Shown: positions 1 to 8,617, counted from the first letter of the stretch. The stretch: 64,000 nt of DNA from G965276765 sp965276825 (GCA_965276825.1 OZ255630.1:4057785-4121784), one strand, 5' to 3'. Program-made: numbers and translations. The notes: generated by a model from the sequence alone, not told the origin.

Positions 1-105
1 GCGTCGGCGGACAGCGCGCTTCGCTACCGCCGAGGGCCCACGCCGGACGGCGTGGCCGTCGGCGGACAGGCGCGCCAGCCGGTACAGGGTGTTGGTCAGG
101 GACAT
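1..105 (-). CDS. small hypothetical protein, partial (N-terminus)
   Basis: Only the first 35 codons lie in the window; the gene continues past base 1. The visible residues start MSLTNTLYRLARLSADGHAV and become strongly basic, with several Arg/Lys in the last 15. An AAGGAG ribosome site lies 9 nt before the ATG at 105. From memory, short basic proteins with this start occur in mobile-element contexts of actinomycetes; that link is inference. It lies 46 nt downstream of the gene at 152-445 on the same strand and is probably co-transcribed with it. Confidence 0.6.
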   Translation of the reverse strand, partial: MSLTNTLYRLARLSADGHAVRRGPSAVAKRAVRRR

Positions 106-151
106 CGGCGGGTCTCCTTGTGGGTGAGGGTGGAGTGTAGGACGAGAGCCC

Positions 152-445
152 TCAGACGAGCTTGGCGAGCAGCGCAGTCCGGGGTGCGAAAAATCCCGCC
201 AAAATGCCGCTCCAAGGTAGGGACACCTCAACCTCGATTGGCGCGTCCCCGGCGACAGATACCTGGAGGCGCTCACTCCCGCACCAGTCCATCTTTGCCC
301 GTACCGTGTGCGGACCGGCGACCACGTCGATCGACTTCTGCTCCTGCGGTTTGAGACTGGCGACGACGTCACCGTCGATCAGAACCTTGATTCGCCGAAA
401 CACCCCTGCGGTGTCTGCAGCCCGTCGCACGACGATCTGCCCCAC
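152..445 (-). CDS. small beta-rich hypothetical protein (PEGA-like)
   Basis: 97 residues starting at GTG 445, chosen because GGAGG sits 7 nt upstream; a longer open frame upstream has no coding look. The protein begins VGQIVVRRAADTAG, then has a hydrophobic/charged alternation around VLIDGDVV, a GPHTV turn and a single Cys in the DWC motif. This resembles small actinobacterial PEGA-like or carrier-like domains in which a peptide decorates an extended beta fold. No catalytic residues are evident and the function is unknown. It lies directly upstream of the partial gene at the left edge. Confidence 0.6.
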   Translation of the reverse strand: MGQIVVRRAADTAGVFRRIKVLIDGDVVASLKPQEQKSIDVVAGPHTVRAKMDWCGSERLQVSVAGDAPIEVEVSLPWSGILAGFFAPRTALLAKLV

Positions 446-557
446 GATGCTTCCTCCGCTTCGCCTCAGGCTGAATGCTACGCAGCGGCGTGCCGGTGGA
501 CCTCGTGACTGGGATCGAGGAACCCACGGGTCGGCTCGCAGCGTCATAGTGGTTGTG

Positions 558-1439
558 ATGAGGATCGGCAGGTTGGTGGGCGTTCTCCTGGCCGTCGTGG
601 TGGTGGCGGCAGCTTGCGGTGGGGGCAGAACCGTCGCGACGGGCGTTGGGGCCCCGACGACCACCGTTGTGACCTCCAAGGCGTGCGCATGCGCCGCCGA
701 GCAGACCGGCAGAGGCGCCCTGGAGGTGTGGGGGGCGTTCCCGGCGGCCGAGCGGCCGCGACCCGTAGTGCCGCTTGACGGGACCGTCAACATCCCTCCC
801 CTCACCGTGGCGACGCAGCCCCTCTTCGCCAGCGGGTTCTTCGCTCTGAGGGCGGCACTCCCCGCCACCCCCATCAGTCACGGCGTCTACCCGCTCAACT
901 CGGCCCGCGCCGCCTACCGGGAACTTCGAGGGCAGACGCCCACGGAAGTTCCCAACCCGAACCGGCTCACGGTGGTATCAGTCCGCTTCGGCACGGCCCG
1001 GTTCGAAACCGACCGAGGTCGCGTTCTACTCCCCGCCTGGAAGTTCTTCCTGCGAGGCGTGCCTGACCCGGCAACCGTGCTGGCCGTCGCGTCCTCGCTC
1101 GTCTACCGGCCGCCAGCCCCGCAGCGCTACTCCTCGGGAGTCCGAGCGCAGCGAGCGACCCTCTCGGCGACGGGAACCGATCTCACCATCCACCTCATCG
1201 GGGCACCCGCAGGGACCGGCGCCTGCGACGCCAACTACTCGGCGACCGCAGCCGCCGCCACTCACGCAGTGGCCGTCGCCATCCACACGATCACATCTGG
1301 AAAGCACTCACCCAACGGCCTGTGCGTCCTGGGCGGCTTCCAGCGTCAGGTAACCGTCCATCTCGCCCAGCCACTCGGTGACCGGGTCCTGATCGACAGC
1401 ACCGACAGCTCACCCATCCCCGTCGGCCCGGCACCGTGA
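558..1439 (+). CDS. putative lipoprotein
   Basis: 293 residues. The N-terminus is a lipoprotein signal: Arg at residues 2 and 5, a hydrophobic run of Leu/Val and a VAAAC lipobox, so the mature protein is expected to be lipid-anchored outside the membrane. The rest is not recognised; it has a Pro/Thr-rich linker after the anchor and a globular domain with several Tyr and Phe. The ATG at 558 was chosen over an earlier in-frame region because the signal peptide starts there; GTG 549 is an alternative. It overlaps the next gene by 4 nt (GTGA) and heads a run of three or four overlapping small genes, mostly secreted. Confidence 0.65.
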   Translation: MRIGRLVGVLLAVVVVAAACGGGRTVATGVGAPTTTVVTSKACACAAEQTGRGALEVWGAFPAAERPRPVVPLDGTVNIPPLTVATQPLFASGFFALRAALPATPISHGVYPLNSARAAYRELRGQTPTEVPNPNRLTVVSVRFGTARFETDRGRVLLPAWKFFLRGVPDPATVLAVASSLVYRPPAPQRYSSGVRAQRATLSATGTDLTIHLIGAPAGTGACDANYSATAAAATHAVAVAIHTITSGKHSPNGLCVLGGFQRQVTVHLAQPLGDRVLIDSTDSSPIPVGPAP

Positions 1440-1888
1440 CTGATCCTCCTCCCGACCTGACCGCCGACCACATCATCGCCGCGGGCGGCTGGCACCCTCG
1501 GTGGGCGCGTGTCCTGGCCTTCGCCACGCTCGGCGTCCAGGGGTGTGCGCTGGTCGACCGGAACGGTGACGGCGCAGAACTCGAATGCGAGGAATGGCTG
1601 TACGACGAGGCCTCGGCCCGGTGGGTATCGGGCAGCTCCTCGGGCACAGGACCTCTGGACCTCTCGGAAGCTCGGCTGGAGGGCTGGGGCCAATCCGGCC
1701 GGGCCTACTTCGCCCACGGCGTCGCTCCGGGAGCCGACGCCATCCTGGTCGCCGTGGACAACCAGACCCACCGGGTCGCCGTGACCCCCCTCGGCGTGTG
1801 GCTCCTCATGATCGAGAGACACTATGACGAAGAAATCGATGGCCACCCGTTGCCCCTCCCCCGCCCGACCTGGACAGTCTCAACGTGA
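1436..1888 (+). CDS. hypothetical protein
   Basis: 150 residues from GTG 1436, which overlaps the stop of the upstream lipoprotein gene (GTGA), so translational coupling is likely. The product has no signal peptide or membrane segment, is acidic (ELECEEW, HYDEEID) and contains several Trp. I do not recognise a family. It ends with another 4-nt overlap into the following reading frame, which supports it as a real gene of this operon rather than a shadow frame. Confidence 0.55.
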   Translation: MTDPPPDLTADHIIAAGGWHPRWARVLAFATLGVQGCALVDRNGDGAELECEEWLYDEASARWVSGSSSGTGPLDLSEARLEGWGQSGRAYFAHGVAPGADAILVAVDNQTHRVAVTPLGVWLLMIERHYDEEIDGHPLPLPRPTWTVST

Positions 1889-1917
1889 GTCCGCTCCCGA
1901 TTCGGGCGAGGATCTCG

Positions 1918-2238
1918 ATGAGATACCAGCTTGTGGTGTCCGGCGTGATCGCTCTCGTCGCGGTTTCCGTTCTCGCGGGGTGCGGCTCTGGGCTGCGATA
2001 CTGGACGGGCACGGTCACGCAGATCCGCTTGCGGCTCTGCGTCGGCATGCACGCCGCGACGGGTGCCTGCTTCGGAGCATCACCTCTGGCTGCTCAACGA
2101 GGACTGTGGGAGAACGAGTGCATCGTGGTCACGTTCACCGGATCAGCGGTGAACGACCCGAGCCTGGAGGCCCTTCGGCCAGCTACTCAGGTTGAGCGTC
2201 GCGCCGCCGTTCAGCACGCAGACTGTCTACCGTCGTGA
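1918..2238 (+). CDS. small putative lipoprotein
   Basis: 106 residues from ATG 1918. The start MRYQLVVSGVIALV leads into a VLAGC lipobox at about residue 20. A GCGAGG-like ribosome site lies about 6 nt upstream, and the signal peptide begins here. A longer version from GTG 1885 would overlap the previous stop but places extra charged residues before the signal. The mature part has four more Cys that could form disulfides outside the membrane. Function unknown; it is third in the overlapping small-gene run. Confidence 0.55.
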   Translation: MRYQLVVSGVIALVAVSVLAGCGSGLRYWTGTVTQIRLRLCVGMHAATGACFGASPLAAQRGLWENECIVVTFTGSAVNDPSLEALRPATQVERRAAVQHADCLPS

Positions 2239-2290
2239 GACCGATCCCGGTCGACCATCGTCGACCAACGACGAGGGGCTACCGGTAGGT

Positions 2291-2695
2291 ATGACTGGGA
2301 GGATGGGGAGGCGTTGGACCGCGGGGATCGCGACGGTCCTGACCGCGGGGATGCTGGCGGCGTGTGGCGGGACCTCTGTGAACCACGCCGAGGTTGATTG
2401 CGCCGCCCTGTTGCGTTTCGACGGTCGGACCTATGTGGGAGTCGTCGGAGGTCGGGCAGGCCAGGTCGATGTGGTTCCGGCCGATCACCGAAGCCGTGTC
2501 GGAGAAGGGCTCTACCCTCAGTGCGGGCCGCCGTCGAACGGTGTGCCCGCCGAGGAGGTCAGGGTCTACCGGATCGACGGGGTTGCCGTGCCCACGGCGG
2601 TCGCCGCCGACGACGGCCGCATCTGGGTCGTGCACGGCGCTCGGCTGCCGGTCTCGGTGTCGATGGGCCCGTGGATAACCTATCTGACCCCGTGA
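2291..2695 (+). CDS. small putative lipoprotein (DUF6281-like?)
   Basis: 134 residues starting at ATG 2291. An Arg-rich n-region and hydrophobic core end in a LAAC lipobox near residue 24. The mature domain opens with DCAALLRFDGRTYVGV, a pattern I associate, without certainty, with small secreted actinobacterial DUF6281 proteins. One further Cys lies in the LYPQCG segment. A start 99 nt earlier is open but adds a Pro/Arg-rich leader with no signal character. Confidence 0.6.
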   Translation: MTGRMGRRWTAGIATVLTAGMLAACGGTSVNHAEVDCAALLRFDGRTYVGVVGGRAGQVDVVPADHRSRVGEGLYPQCGPPSNGVPAEEVRVYRIDGVAVPTAVAADDGRIWVVHGARLPVSVSMGPWITYLTP

Positions 2696-2752
2696 GGGCC
2701 CGAGGTCGTTCGCCGTCCCTGGGCGGGGAGGGACCGGCCGTTGCGCCGAGGC

Positions 2753-4009
2753 TCAGGACGGCGTGTCGGTTCTCGCTGCCGGAATGGTCATGCCCGAGTC
2801 GCGTGCGGCCGATTCGACGGTGAAGTTTCGGACACTGGGGATGAAGATGGTAGCCACGATGACAACGAGCATGAGGACCCCGGCTGCGGCGAGGGTGGGA
2901 CGAAGTCCGAATGCTCCTGCGGCTGGTCCGGCGATCATCAGGCCGAGGGGGAGGGCCAGGAAGGCGAAGAAGTAGTCGTAGCTGATGACCCGCGAGAGGA
3001 CATCTTCGGGGATGACCTTGTGCACGGCGGTGTAGAGGAGGTCGTTGAAGGTGAGCACCCCGAAGAACCCCACTGCCGCCGCAGCGCAGACCACGGCGAG
3101 GGGAAGGCGCAGAGCGAAGGTGATCGGGATGAGCGGCCAGAACAGGAGAAGCTGGCTGCCGGTGCGGAGGGGATGGCGGGGCTGGATGCGCATCATCCCG
3201 AGGCCGCCGAGGACGGCACCGAGCGCGCCCACCGTCGCCACGGCGGCCCACGCCCCGGCGCCGCCGAAGTACCGCTTGGCGATGACGGGGCCGAGGGTGA
3301 CGTACACGCCGGTGAAGAAGTTGAACACGGCGGCGGATGCGACCACGTTCCAGTACCAGGGGCGGGAGGTGAAGGCGTCCCAGCCTTCTCGTAGGTCGTC
3401 AAGGACGGTCGTCTTGGACACCCTGGCGGGGATGTCGAGGTGCAGCGTTGTCAGCATGACCACGTTGACCGCGAAGGTGGCACCGTCAGCGAGGATGGCC
3501 CAGCCGCCGCCCACGGTCACCACGAGCACGCCACCGATGGCCGGGGCGATCACCGACGTGACGTTGGACGCCATCGACTGCAACATGTTGGCCTGCTGGA
3601 GGTTGTCAGGGTTGGCGACGGCGGGGACCAGGCCCATGGCTGCCGGGGTGAACACGCCACCGGCCACCCCCTGGACGGCGGCGAGCGTGCAGATCCCCAG
3701 GAGGGCTGGGTGCCCGAGCACGAAGAGAAGGCCGAGGGTGACCTCGCCGCCGCAGCGGATGGTGTCCATGGCGATCATCACCGTCCGGCGTGATATCCGG
3801 TCGGCCACCACGCCACCGAGGAGGAACAGCAGCAGCCCGGCGACCTGCTCGGAGCCGAGGACGTAGCCCAGGTCGGTGGCCGAGCCGGTCTCGTGTAGCA
3901 CAGCGAAGGCGAGCGCCACGGGGACCAGCGAGTTCCCGAACGACGAGAACGCCTGACCGGCGAACACGATGCGGAAGTTTCGGTCCCGGAGCGCCGCCAG
4001 CCGACTCAC
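2753..4009 (-). CDS. MFS transporter (efflux type)
   Basis: 418 residues, the usual length for the major facilitator superfamily, with about twelve hydrophobic segments and the typical loop 2-3 motif (GVVADRISRR) near residue 75. It resembles the enterobactin/macrolide exporter-like branch (MFS_3) and is expected to export a small hydrophobic compound across the cytoplasmic membrane; the substrate cannot be told. GTG 4009 was chosen because the first transmembrane stretch begins soon after it (RNFRIVFAGQAFSSFG) and a TACAAT element sits 7 nt before it. The open frame continues upstream but loses coding character. Confidence 0.85.
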   Translation of the reverse strand: MSRLAALRDRNFRIVFAGQAFSSFGNSLVPVALAFAVLHETGSATDLGYVLGSEQVAGLLLFLLGGVVADRISRRTVMIAMDTIRCGGEVTLGLLFVLGHPALLGICTLAAVQGVAGGVFTPAAMGLVPAVANPDNLQQANMLQSMASNVTSVIAPAIGGVLVVTVGGGWAILADGATFAVNVVMLTTLHLDIPARVSKTTVLDDLREGWDAFTSRPWYWNVVASAAVFNFFTGVYVTLGPVIAKRYFGGAGAWAAVATVGALGAVLGGLGMMRIQPRHPLRTGSQLLLFWPLIPITFALRLPLAVVCAAAAVGFFGVLTFNDLLYTAVHKVIPEDVLSRVISYDYFFAFLALPLGLMIAGPAAGAFGLRPTLAAAGVLMLVVIVATIFIPSVRNFTVESAARDSGMTIPAARTDTPS

Positions 4010-4016
4010 CGGCGAG

Positions 4017-4022
4017 ATTGTA
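4017..4022 (-). promoter_or_regulatory. -10 element, leaderless MFS gene
   Basis: TACAAT on the minus strand, 7 nt before GTG 4009; no ribosome site lies between. No clear -35 is seen. Confidence 0.45.
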
Positions 4023-4159
4023 GGAGCGCCTCTTGGCAGCCGCCCTCGGATAGCGCCCGTGCGACCGTGAGCACCCACCTTCACGGCCAGGTGGCCCCCT
4101 CGCCGAGCGGTGCGGGAGCACCTGCCTGAAAGGCGATGGACGGTCCCGCGTCTCGGTCG

Positions 4160-4165
4160 TAGGGT
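4160..4165 (+). promoter_or_regulatory. -10 element, leaderless GNAT gene
   Basis: TAGGGT, 8 nt before ATG 4174. The intervening bases hold no purine-rich ribosome site. Confidence 0.4.
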
Positions 4166-4173
4166 CCCGCTCG

Positions 4174-4656
4174 ATGACGGTGAAGATTCGGGGGTTGATC
4201 CCAGCGGACGTGGACGCGGTGGTGGCGTTCGGTCTGCGGGCGTGGGAGCCGGTGTCCGCCTCGTTCGAGCGGGTCCTCGGCTCGGACATCTATCAGCGCA
4301 TGTACCCGGACTGGTCGTCAAGCCAGGCGCAGGCGATCGCATCAGTTTGTCGGGACAAGTCGATGACCGTGTGGGTCGCCGAGGTCGACGATCGTCCCGT
4401 CGGGTATCTCGTCGCGGCACTGCCAGACGACGGGGTGAGCGGAGAGATCGACATGATCGCTGTCGACCCCAACCATCAAGGCCACGGGATCGGAAGCGCG
4501 CTGACCGCCGTGGCCATCGACTACACCCGCTCCGCAGGTCGGACCGTAGCGGTTGTGGCGACGGGAGGAGACCCCGGGCCTGCCCCAGCGAGACGGACCT
4601 ACGAGAAGGCAGGCTTCACCGGCCTACCGCTGGTCCGGTACTGCCAGGCCCTCTGA
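4174..4656 (+). CDS. GNAT family N-acetyltransferase
   Basis: 160 residues, a single GNAT fold. The strand 4 region (VWVAEVDDRPVGYLVAAL), the IDMIAVDPNHQGHGIGSAL stretch at about 105-123 with the Q-x-x-G-x-G acetyl-CoA pyrophosphate loop, and the late YEKAGF motif are all present. The acceptor is unknown. The gene is divergent from the MFS transporter with about 165 nt between them, so regulation could be shared. Confidence 0.85.
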   Translation: MTVKIRGLIPADVDAVVAFGLRAWEPVSASFERVLGSDIYQRMYPDWSSSQAQAIASVCRDKSMTVWVAEVDDRPVGYLVAALPDDGVSGEIDMIAVDPNHQGHGIGSALTAVAIDYTRSAGRTVAVVATGGDPGPAPARRTYEKAGFTGLPLVRYCQAL

Positions 4657-4883
4657 GGGGGACAGGCCTCACAGGTTCAGTCAGTGCGGCGGGTGATCTC
4701 CCCCTCGGCGTGTGGGCACCGGTGAGGCGCCCTCGAAGGCCTTTGGTGAGACGATGTCGTGGTCCGGCAGTCCGGGCCGCGGAGTGCCTCGGTCCTAGCC
4801 GTTCTTGCTCATCAGACCAACGGGGAGCAGCCCGCCGCAATATGCTCGACGTTTCAACCACCTCGAACGGGGAACTGACGATC

Positions 4884-5084
4884 ATGTGGGCACCGAGCAT
4901 CCTGCGAGCCCTTGACCGACGAGTCCATGTGGGGGGCGTGGACCTGTTCATCGGGTACGTCATCGGCATCGTGATGATTTTGGCGGTCGCTGTGCTGGCC
5001 GCTCTCATCGTGATGGGCGCGCTCGATGTCGGTTCGTCGGGACACACCGTGACACCGGCGGGTGTCAGGGCGCTCGGCGCCTGA
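4884..5084 (+). CDS. possible small single-span membrane protein
   Basis: 66 residues from ATG 4884 with a GGGGAA site about 10 nt upstream; ATG 4842 is an alternative start. A strongly hydrophobic stretch of about 25 residues (FIGYVIGIVMILAVAVLAAL) follows a basic N-terminus, so a single membrane helix with the short N-terminus inside is likely. No family is recognised. The call rests on the hydrophobic segment and ribosome site only. Confidence 0.35.
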   Translation: MWAPSILRALDRRVHVGGVDLFIGYVIGIVMILAVAVLAALIVMGALDVGSSGHTVTPAGVRALGA

Positions 5085-5321
5085 CCCCACAGTTGGACGG
5101 GGTGGCGTGCCGGGTCAACCGTCCGTGGGTGCGGTCCACGCCAAGTTCGGACCAGGCGACCGGCGAGTCGAGGACGGCACGGCCCGACCGGTGTCGGACA
5201 GCTCCGCTTACGGTGGGATGCTCGTCGCACCCGCTCTTACGCGGGCCGCCAGCGGGAGCACCGTGGCGTGCGGCCTCTCGACTTCGCCGATTCGAGAGGA
5301 AGCGCGTGGCAAGATGGCTCT

Positions 5322-5729
5322 GTGGGAGAGCCCCAGAGCGATCGACCTGCCGTAATTGAGTTGGCAGCGCTAACCATCGACTGCCCGGATGTAGCGGTCA
5401 TGGGTGAGTTCTACAGCGCAGCGCTGGCCGGAACGGTCATCCACCGAGATGATGATTCGCTATTCCTCCAGACTGCCACGCTGTTGCTCATTTTCCGCCG
5501 TACCAGCGACTACCGGGCGCCGACTTGGCCGTCATGGGACGTTCCACTCCAAATGCACTTCGAGTTCGTCGCCGACGACCCGGCGCAAGCAGTCATCCAA
5601 CTTCGCCGACTAGGAGCCACGCTGGGACCGATTCAAGGTTCTGATGCCGATGATCTGCGGGTGATGCTCGATCCAGCGGGGCAGCCCTTCTGCGTGATCC
5701 GTCGAAGTGCTGCGATTCGCCAGGAATAG
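5322..5729 (+). CDS. VOC (glyoxalase-like) family protein
   Basis: 135 residues. The pattern is that of the vicinal oxygen chelate fold: an opening strand (AALTIDCPDVAVMGEFYSAA), a central MHFEFVADDPAQAV segment and a closing VMLDPAGQPFCVIR, as in many small glyoxalase/bleomycin-resistance-like proteins. One expected metal ligand is seen (MHFEF). Substrate unknown. The start is uncertain: GTG 5322 keeps the domain complete, and the frame is open further upstream to 5268. Confidence 0.65.
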   Translation: MGEPQSDRPAVIELAALTIDCPDVAVMGEFYSAALAGTVIHRDDDSLFLQTATLLLIFRRTSDYRAPTWPSWDVPLQMHFEFVADDPAQAVIQLRRLGATLGPIQGSDADDLRVMLDPAGQPFCVIRRSAAIRQE

Positions 5730-6134
5730 CTTCGCTGACTGCAGGGTCTGCCTGGGTACGATTGAGCGGCAGTCGCCTTGTGACCGACTCAACGTCACCG
5801 GCGAGACAGAGGTGACGTTGGGGCACCCCCGACCCCCCGGACTCGATCCGACAAGTCCTTGACGCGGCGAGCGGTGGGAATCAGCATGAGGACGACTGTT
5901 GACTCTGGGGGACTCGATGATCGCCATGATGAATCCGAATCCGTGGTCGTGGCTGACTGTGATCGTGCCTGCATGGTGATCTTCGCTGCCGTGAGGCTCA
6001 TCCGGTCCGGATCTCGCAGGAACACCTTCATTGCGCTCGGAGGACTCGTCGCCCTCCCGGTCGGCGCGTTCGTGTTGCTGTTCCCGGTACACGGCTGAAC
6101 AGTCGAGACCCGCCAGCCTGCCCTGATCTGCGCC
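5730..6134. other. 405-nt stretch without a confident gene
   Basis: Only a 79-codon plus-strand frame (5859-6098) ending in a hydrophobic stretch is open here. It has no convincing ribosome site, so no gene is called. No repeat or strong hairpin was noticed. Confidence 0.4.
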
Positions 6135-6590
6135 TCAGTCGTTCCCGAGGATGGCACGCAGGCGCGGCACATACGCGTTCGGGACCCCCTTGGTCGGCCA
6201 CTCCTCGATCCGGACCAGCGAGACACCCAACGCCGCACTGAGGCGTCTCGCATCCCAACCGGACAGCGCGAGGACGGCGTCGAGAAGGTACCGGTTGTCT
6301 TTCCGTGGGCCGCCCGCCACTGTTGGTCCGAGCGCGCCGGTCGGAACGACACGCCCTGCAATCCATGCTGAGATGTCGGCTTCCTCGACGTGCCAGTTGC
6401 GGCCGACGCGATGGGCGGGTAGGTCCCCGCTGCTGAGGAGGGCGATCGTGCGCTCGTAGCTGATCCCGAGCATTGAAGCGGCCTGACGAGCGTTCACCGG
6501 GACCAGACCGTACAGCGACTGACCCGACGGTGCTCCAGCGATACTCGGAGACGGCCCCACGCACGGTCGACATGATCGTGCGTCCTTCAT
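6135..6590 (-). CDS. DNA-binding protein with excisionase-type HTH and second HTH
   Basis: About 151 residues from ATG 6590. Two DNA-binding segments are visible. The first is an excisionase/MerR-like winged helix (VNARQAASMLGISYERTIAL with the HRVGRNWHV wing). The second, in the last 60 residues, is an XRE-like helix-turn-helix (LLDAVLALSGWDARRLSAAL). Such double-HTH proteins regulate or assist mobile elements in actinomycetes; the role here is inference. The start is unclear: GTG at the VNARQ stretch or ATG 6659 are possible. It is divergent from lsr2. Confidence 0.65.
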   Translation of the reverse strand: MKDARSCRPCVGPSPSIAGAPSGQSLYGLVPVNARQAASMLGISYERTIALLSSGDLPAHRVGRNWHVEEADISAWIAGRVVPTGALGPTVAGGPRKDNRYLLDAVLALSGWDARRLSAALGVSLVRIEEWPTKGVPNAYVPRLRAILGND

Positions 6591-6789
6591 GCTGTCGGAT
6601 TGACTTGGGATAGGCAAATGTGCTGAAGTCTGCGCCTTGACGTTCCGCTCCCGTCGCATAAGGTGCGTATTGGCACGAACGACATCCGGGATTTGTCAGG
6701 TGCATCGGCTCTGTGCTCTCCTGGAACGAATAGTACCTGCGCTAGTCGCTTTACCGGCTCAACCCGGGAAGGCTGAAAGGAATGATGGA

Positions 6790-7113
6790 ATGGCTCAAAC
6801 GGTAATAGTGCAGCTCACCGACGACCTCGACGGCTCAGAGGCGGACGAGACGGTCAGGTTCGGCTTCCGTAACGTCGCCTACGAAGTCGACCTCAACGCC
6901 AAACACGCGAGCGACCTAGAAAAAGCGATCAGCAAGTATCTCGACGCCGCGCGCAAGATCGGACGTACTCCTCGGGCCACCACTAAGCGCTCCTCCTCGG
7001 CCAAGTCCGACGCTGGCAGCATTCGCGAATGGGCGAAGGCCAACGGCTTCGTGGTGTCCGACCGTGGCCGCGTGTCTGCCGAGATCCGAGAGGCGTACGA
7101 GGCAGCCCACTGA
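6790..7113 (+). CDS. lsr2: Lsr2-family nucleoid-associated protein
   Basis: 107 residues, close to the 112 of mycobacterial Lsr2. The N-terminal dimerisation domain is at about 1-60 (MAQTVIVQLTDDLDGSEADE start). After a Ser/Lys-rich linker the DNA-binding domain IREWAKANGFVV is followed by the SDRGRVSAEI stretch, whose RGR motif inserts into the minor groove of AT-rich DNA. Lsr2 silences horizontally acquired DNA like H-NS. This copy lies inside what looks like an acquired island, so it may be an island-borne paralogue. AAAGGA about 8 nt before ATG 6790 decides the start. Confidence 0.9.
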   Translation: MAQTVIVQLTDDLDGSEADETVRFGFRNVAYEVDLNAKHASDLEKAISKYLDAARKIGRTPRATTKRSSSAKSDAGSIREWAKANGFVVSDRGRVSAEIREAYEAAH

Positions 7114-7248
7114 CACCTGAAACGGTCAGGGGTTGTAGGCGTAGTCCTGATAGCAGACCTCAATAAACCCCGCCTTGGGATCACTGTCGAGCCGGGCCGC
7201 CAAGTTCCCTGAGCGGTAGTTGGCTCCCTCCCATCCGGTCCACTGCGA

Positions 7249-7590
7249 TTAGCAGTCGTCCGCTTCGGGTTGGCTGATGTTCCAGCCAACCGTGTAGCCG
7301 CTCACGTTCTCGTCCGTTGGGGTTGCGGTCCCATGAGTAGCAACGTAAGCGATGCCTCCGCCGACGACAGCCAGGATTCCGGTCAAAACTGCGGCTGCCG
7401 CCACATTGTTCCGGCGTTCGCGTCGGTTGTCGGCACGAAGCTCCTCCGGATTCATTGCCTGGCGCTTGGCCGCTCGCGCGAGGGCTGCCTGGTCTCGCTT
7501 TGCGGCAGCCGCAGCCTGTCGGTATCGCGCGTCGGCTGCCTTGTTGGCCTGCTGGCGTACTTTAGCGGTTTTCTTCGCTGAGTAGTTCAT
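7249..7590 (-). CDS. small membrane protein, apparently cut by an in-frame TAA
   Basis: 113 residues as read to the TAA at 7249-7251. The N-terminal 60 are Lys/Arg/Ala-rich and probably helical. One membrane span follows (AAAAVLTGILAVVGGGIAYV), then a short external tail ending PEADDC. The same frame continues past the TAA for 40 more sense codons, to a TGA at 7126-7128, and that tail looks like protein (WTGWEGANYRSGNLAARL and a Tyr-rich end). The full gene may therefore be 7126-7590 with one nonsense codon. No family is recognised. Confidence 0.5.
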   Translation of the reverse strand: MNYSAKKTAKVRQQANKAADARYRQAAAAAKRDQAALARAAKRQAMNPEELRADNRRERRNNVAAAAVLTGILAVVGGGIAYVATHGTATPTDENVSGYTVGWNISQPEADDC

Positions 7591-7825
7591 CGTGGTTGCA
7601 GATTCCTTATCTCTAAGCGTTTCGGTCGTCAGTAATCAGATCCGACTTCCTTTGGTGCTCCGGGCAACAGATAGTTAGAGTGCGTGCGGCGTGGACGTTC
7701 TGCGGGAGGCGCGCCCGTCATCACGATCTAGCCTCTGCTGTCGGACCTTCGGTGCGTAGCCTTGGCTGACCGTGAGACGAGTTGTGCCCGTGTCCGGTTG
7801 CACTCGTCCCTATCCAAAGGTCGTC

Positions 7826-8233
7826 TCAACCCCCCAGGTCATGAGAAGGCTCAGAAAGGAAAGGTCCGACGGGGTCGTTTGGCTCGAATGAGGGCCCGTT
7901 TGTCGCGTGAGGCGATTGGGACGGCCTTGCGAACGCAACGTAGAATAGGCCAATAAGCCCGAGAAAGAAGCCCAGCAAAAACCCGGCACCGGGGCCTCCA
8001 CCTCTCGATTTGTAGAGCGCCGAGGAGACGAATCCAAAGATGATAGCGCTGACGCCACAAATGAACCATAATATGTCGAGTCCTGCAAACAGCGGCGGGG
8101 TATAACCGTAGACAACCTGATCGTAGTGCTTGTTCGACTGGTAGGCCCCAATAAATGAAATGAGTAGGAGAAGTTCGATGCTGAGGCAGCTAGCGGCAGC
8201 AGCGAAAAGGCCTGACGATTCTTTCGTCGACAT
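7826..8233 (-). CDS. small membrane protein, three predicted spans
   Basis: 135 residues from ATG 8233 with AAGG about 10 nt upstream. Three hydrophobic segments are seen at about 12-32, 46-72 and 80-100 (the last GFLLGFFLGLIGLFYVAF). The C-terminal tail is polar and Pro-rich. It has no Cys pairs or catalytic motifs. The local base composition is less GC-rich than the core genes, which fits acquired DNA. Function unknown. Confidence 0.6.
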   Translation of the reverse strand: MSTKESSGLFAAAASCLSIELLLLISFIGAYQSNKHYDQVVYGYTPPLFAGLDILWFICGVSAIIFGFVSSALYKSRGGGPGAGFLLGFFLGLIGLFYVAFARPSQSPHATNGPSFEPNDPVGPFLSEPSHDLGG

Positions 8234-8608
8234 TAGAGGTACCTTGCAGTTGTGGGACGCACGTTGTGAAGCAGTGCGTCATGCTCTATGACAGCGGACG
8301 TATAAGAAGCCGACGGGATTTGTGCTAGACGAAGGCGGCGGCCGTTTACTTGGTTGGTGTTGCTCGACCCGCCTGGCTGGATCCTATGGGTTCTGGGCAG
8401 GTGGATTGCCTTTGGATGGTCGTCACTCTGATTCGGGATCATTACGCCTCAGTGCCTTTCGAGAAGTTGTCGTATGTGTCCGCGCATGGATCGGCTCAGT
8501 GCTGGCGGCGTCGGGCCGTCCTCGGCCGTACTACACGTCGACCCTCTTATCGACTGCTACTCATCAGTCTGTAGCCTTATCGGTAGCAGTTCGCGACCGT
8601 GACCCTCC
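8234..8608. other. 375-nt stretch without a confident gene
   Basis: Lower-GC DNA between the divergent small membrane protein and the XRE regulator. Open frames here show no coding character. It presumably holds both promoters, but I cannot point to a convincing -35/-10 pair. Confidence 0.4.
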
Positions 8609-8617
8609 GTGGAGGGT
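8602..8617 (+). promoter_or_regulatory. perfect inverted repeat over the XRE start codon
   Basis: ACCCTCC and GGAGGGT arms separated by GT. The GTG start at 8609 lies inside the element, so a dimeric regulator, most simply the XRE protein itself, could block its own expression. The binding is inference. Confidence 0.4.

Noticed and set aside
2753..4420. Full 555-codon minus frame as the MFS gene
   Set aside because: The part upstream of 4009 lacks hydrophobic or conserved sequence, and the TACAAT box supports GTG 4009.
5859..6098. 79-codon frame with a hydrophobic end
   Set aside because: No ribosome site, no -10 box at the start and a mixed charged N-terminal part; not enough to call a gene.
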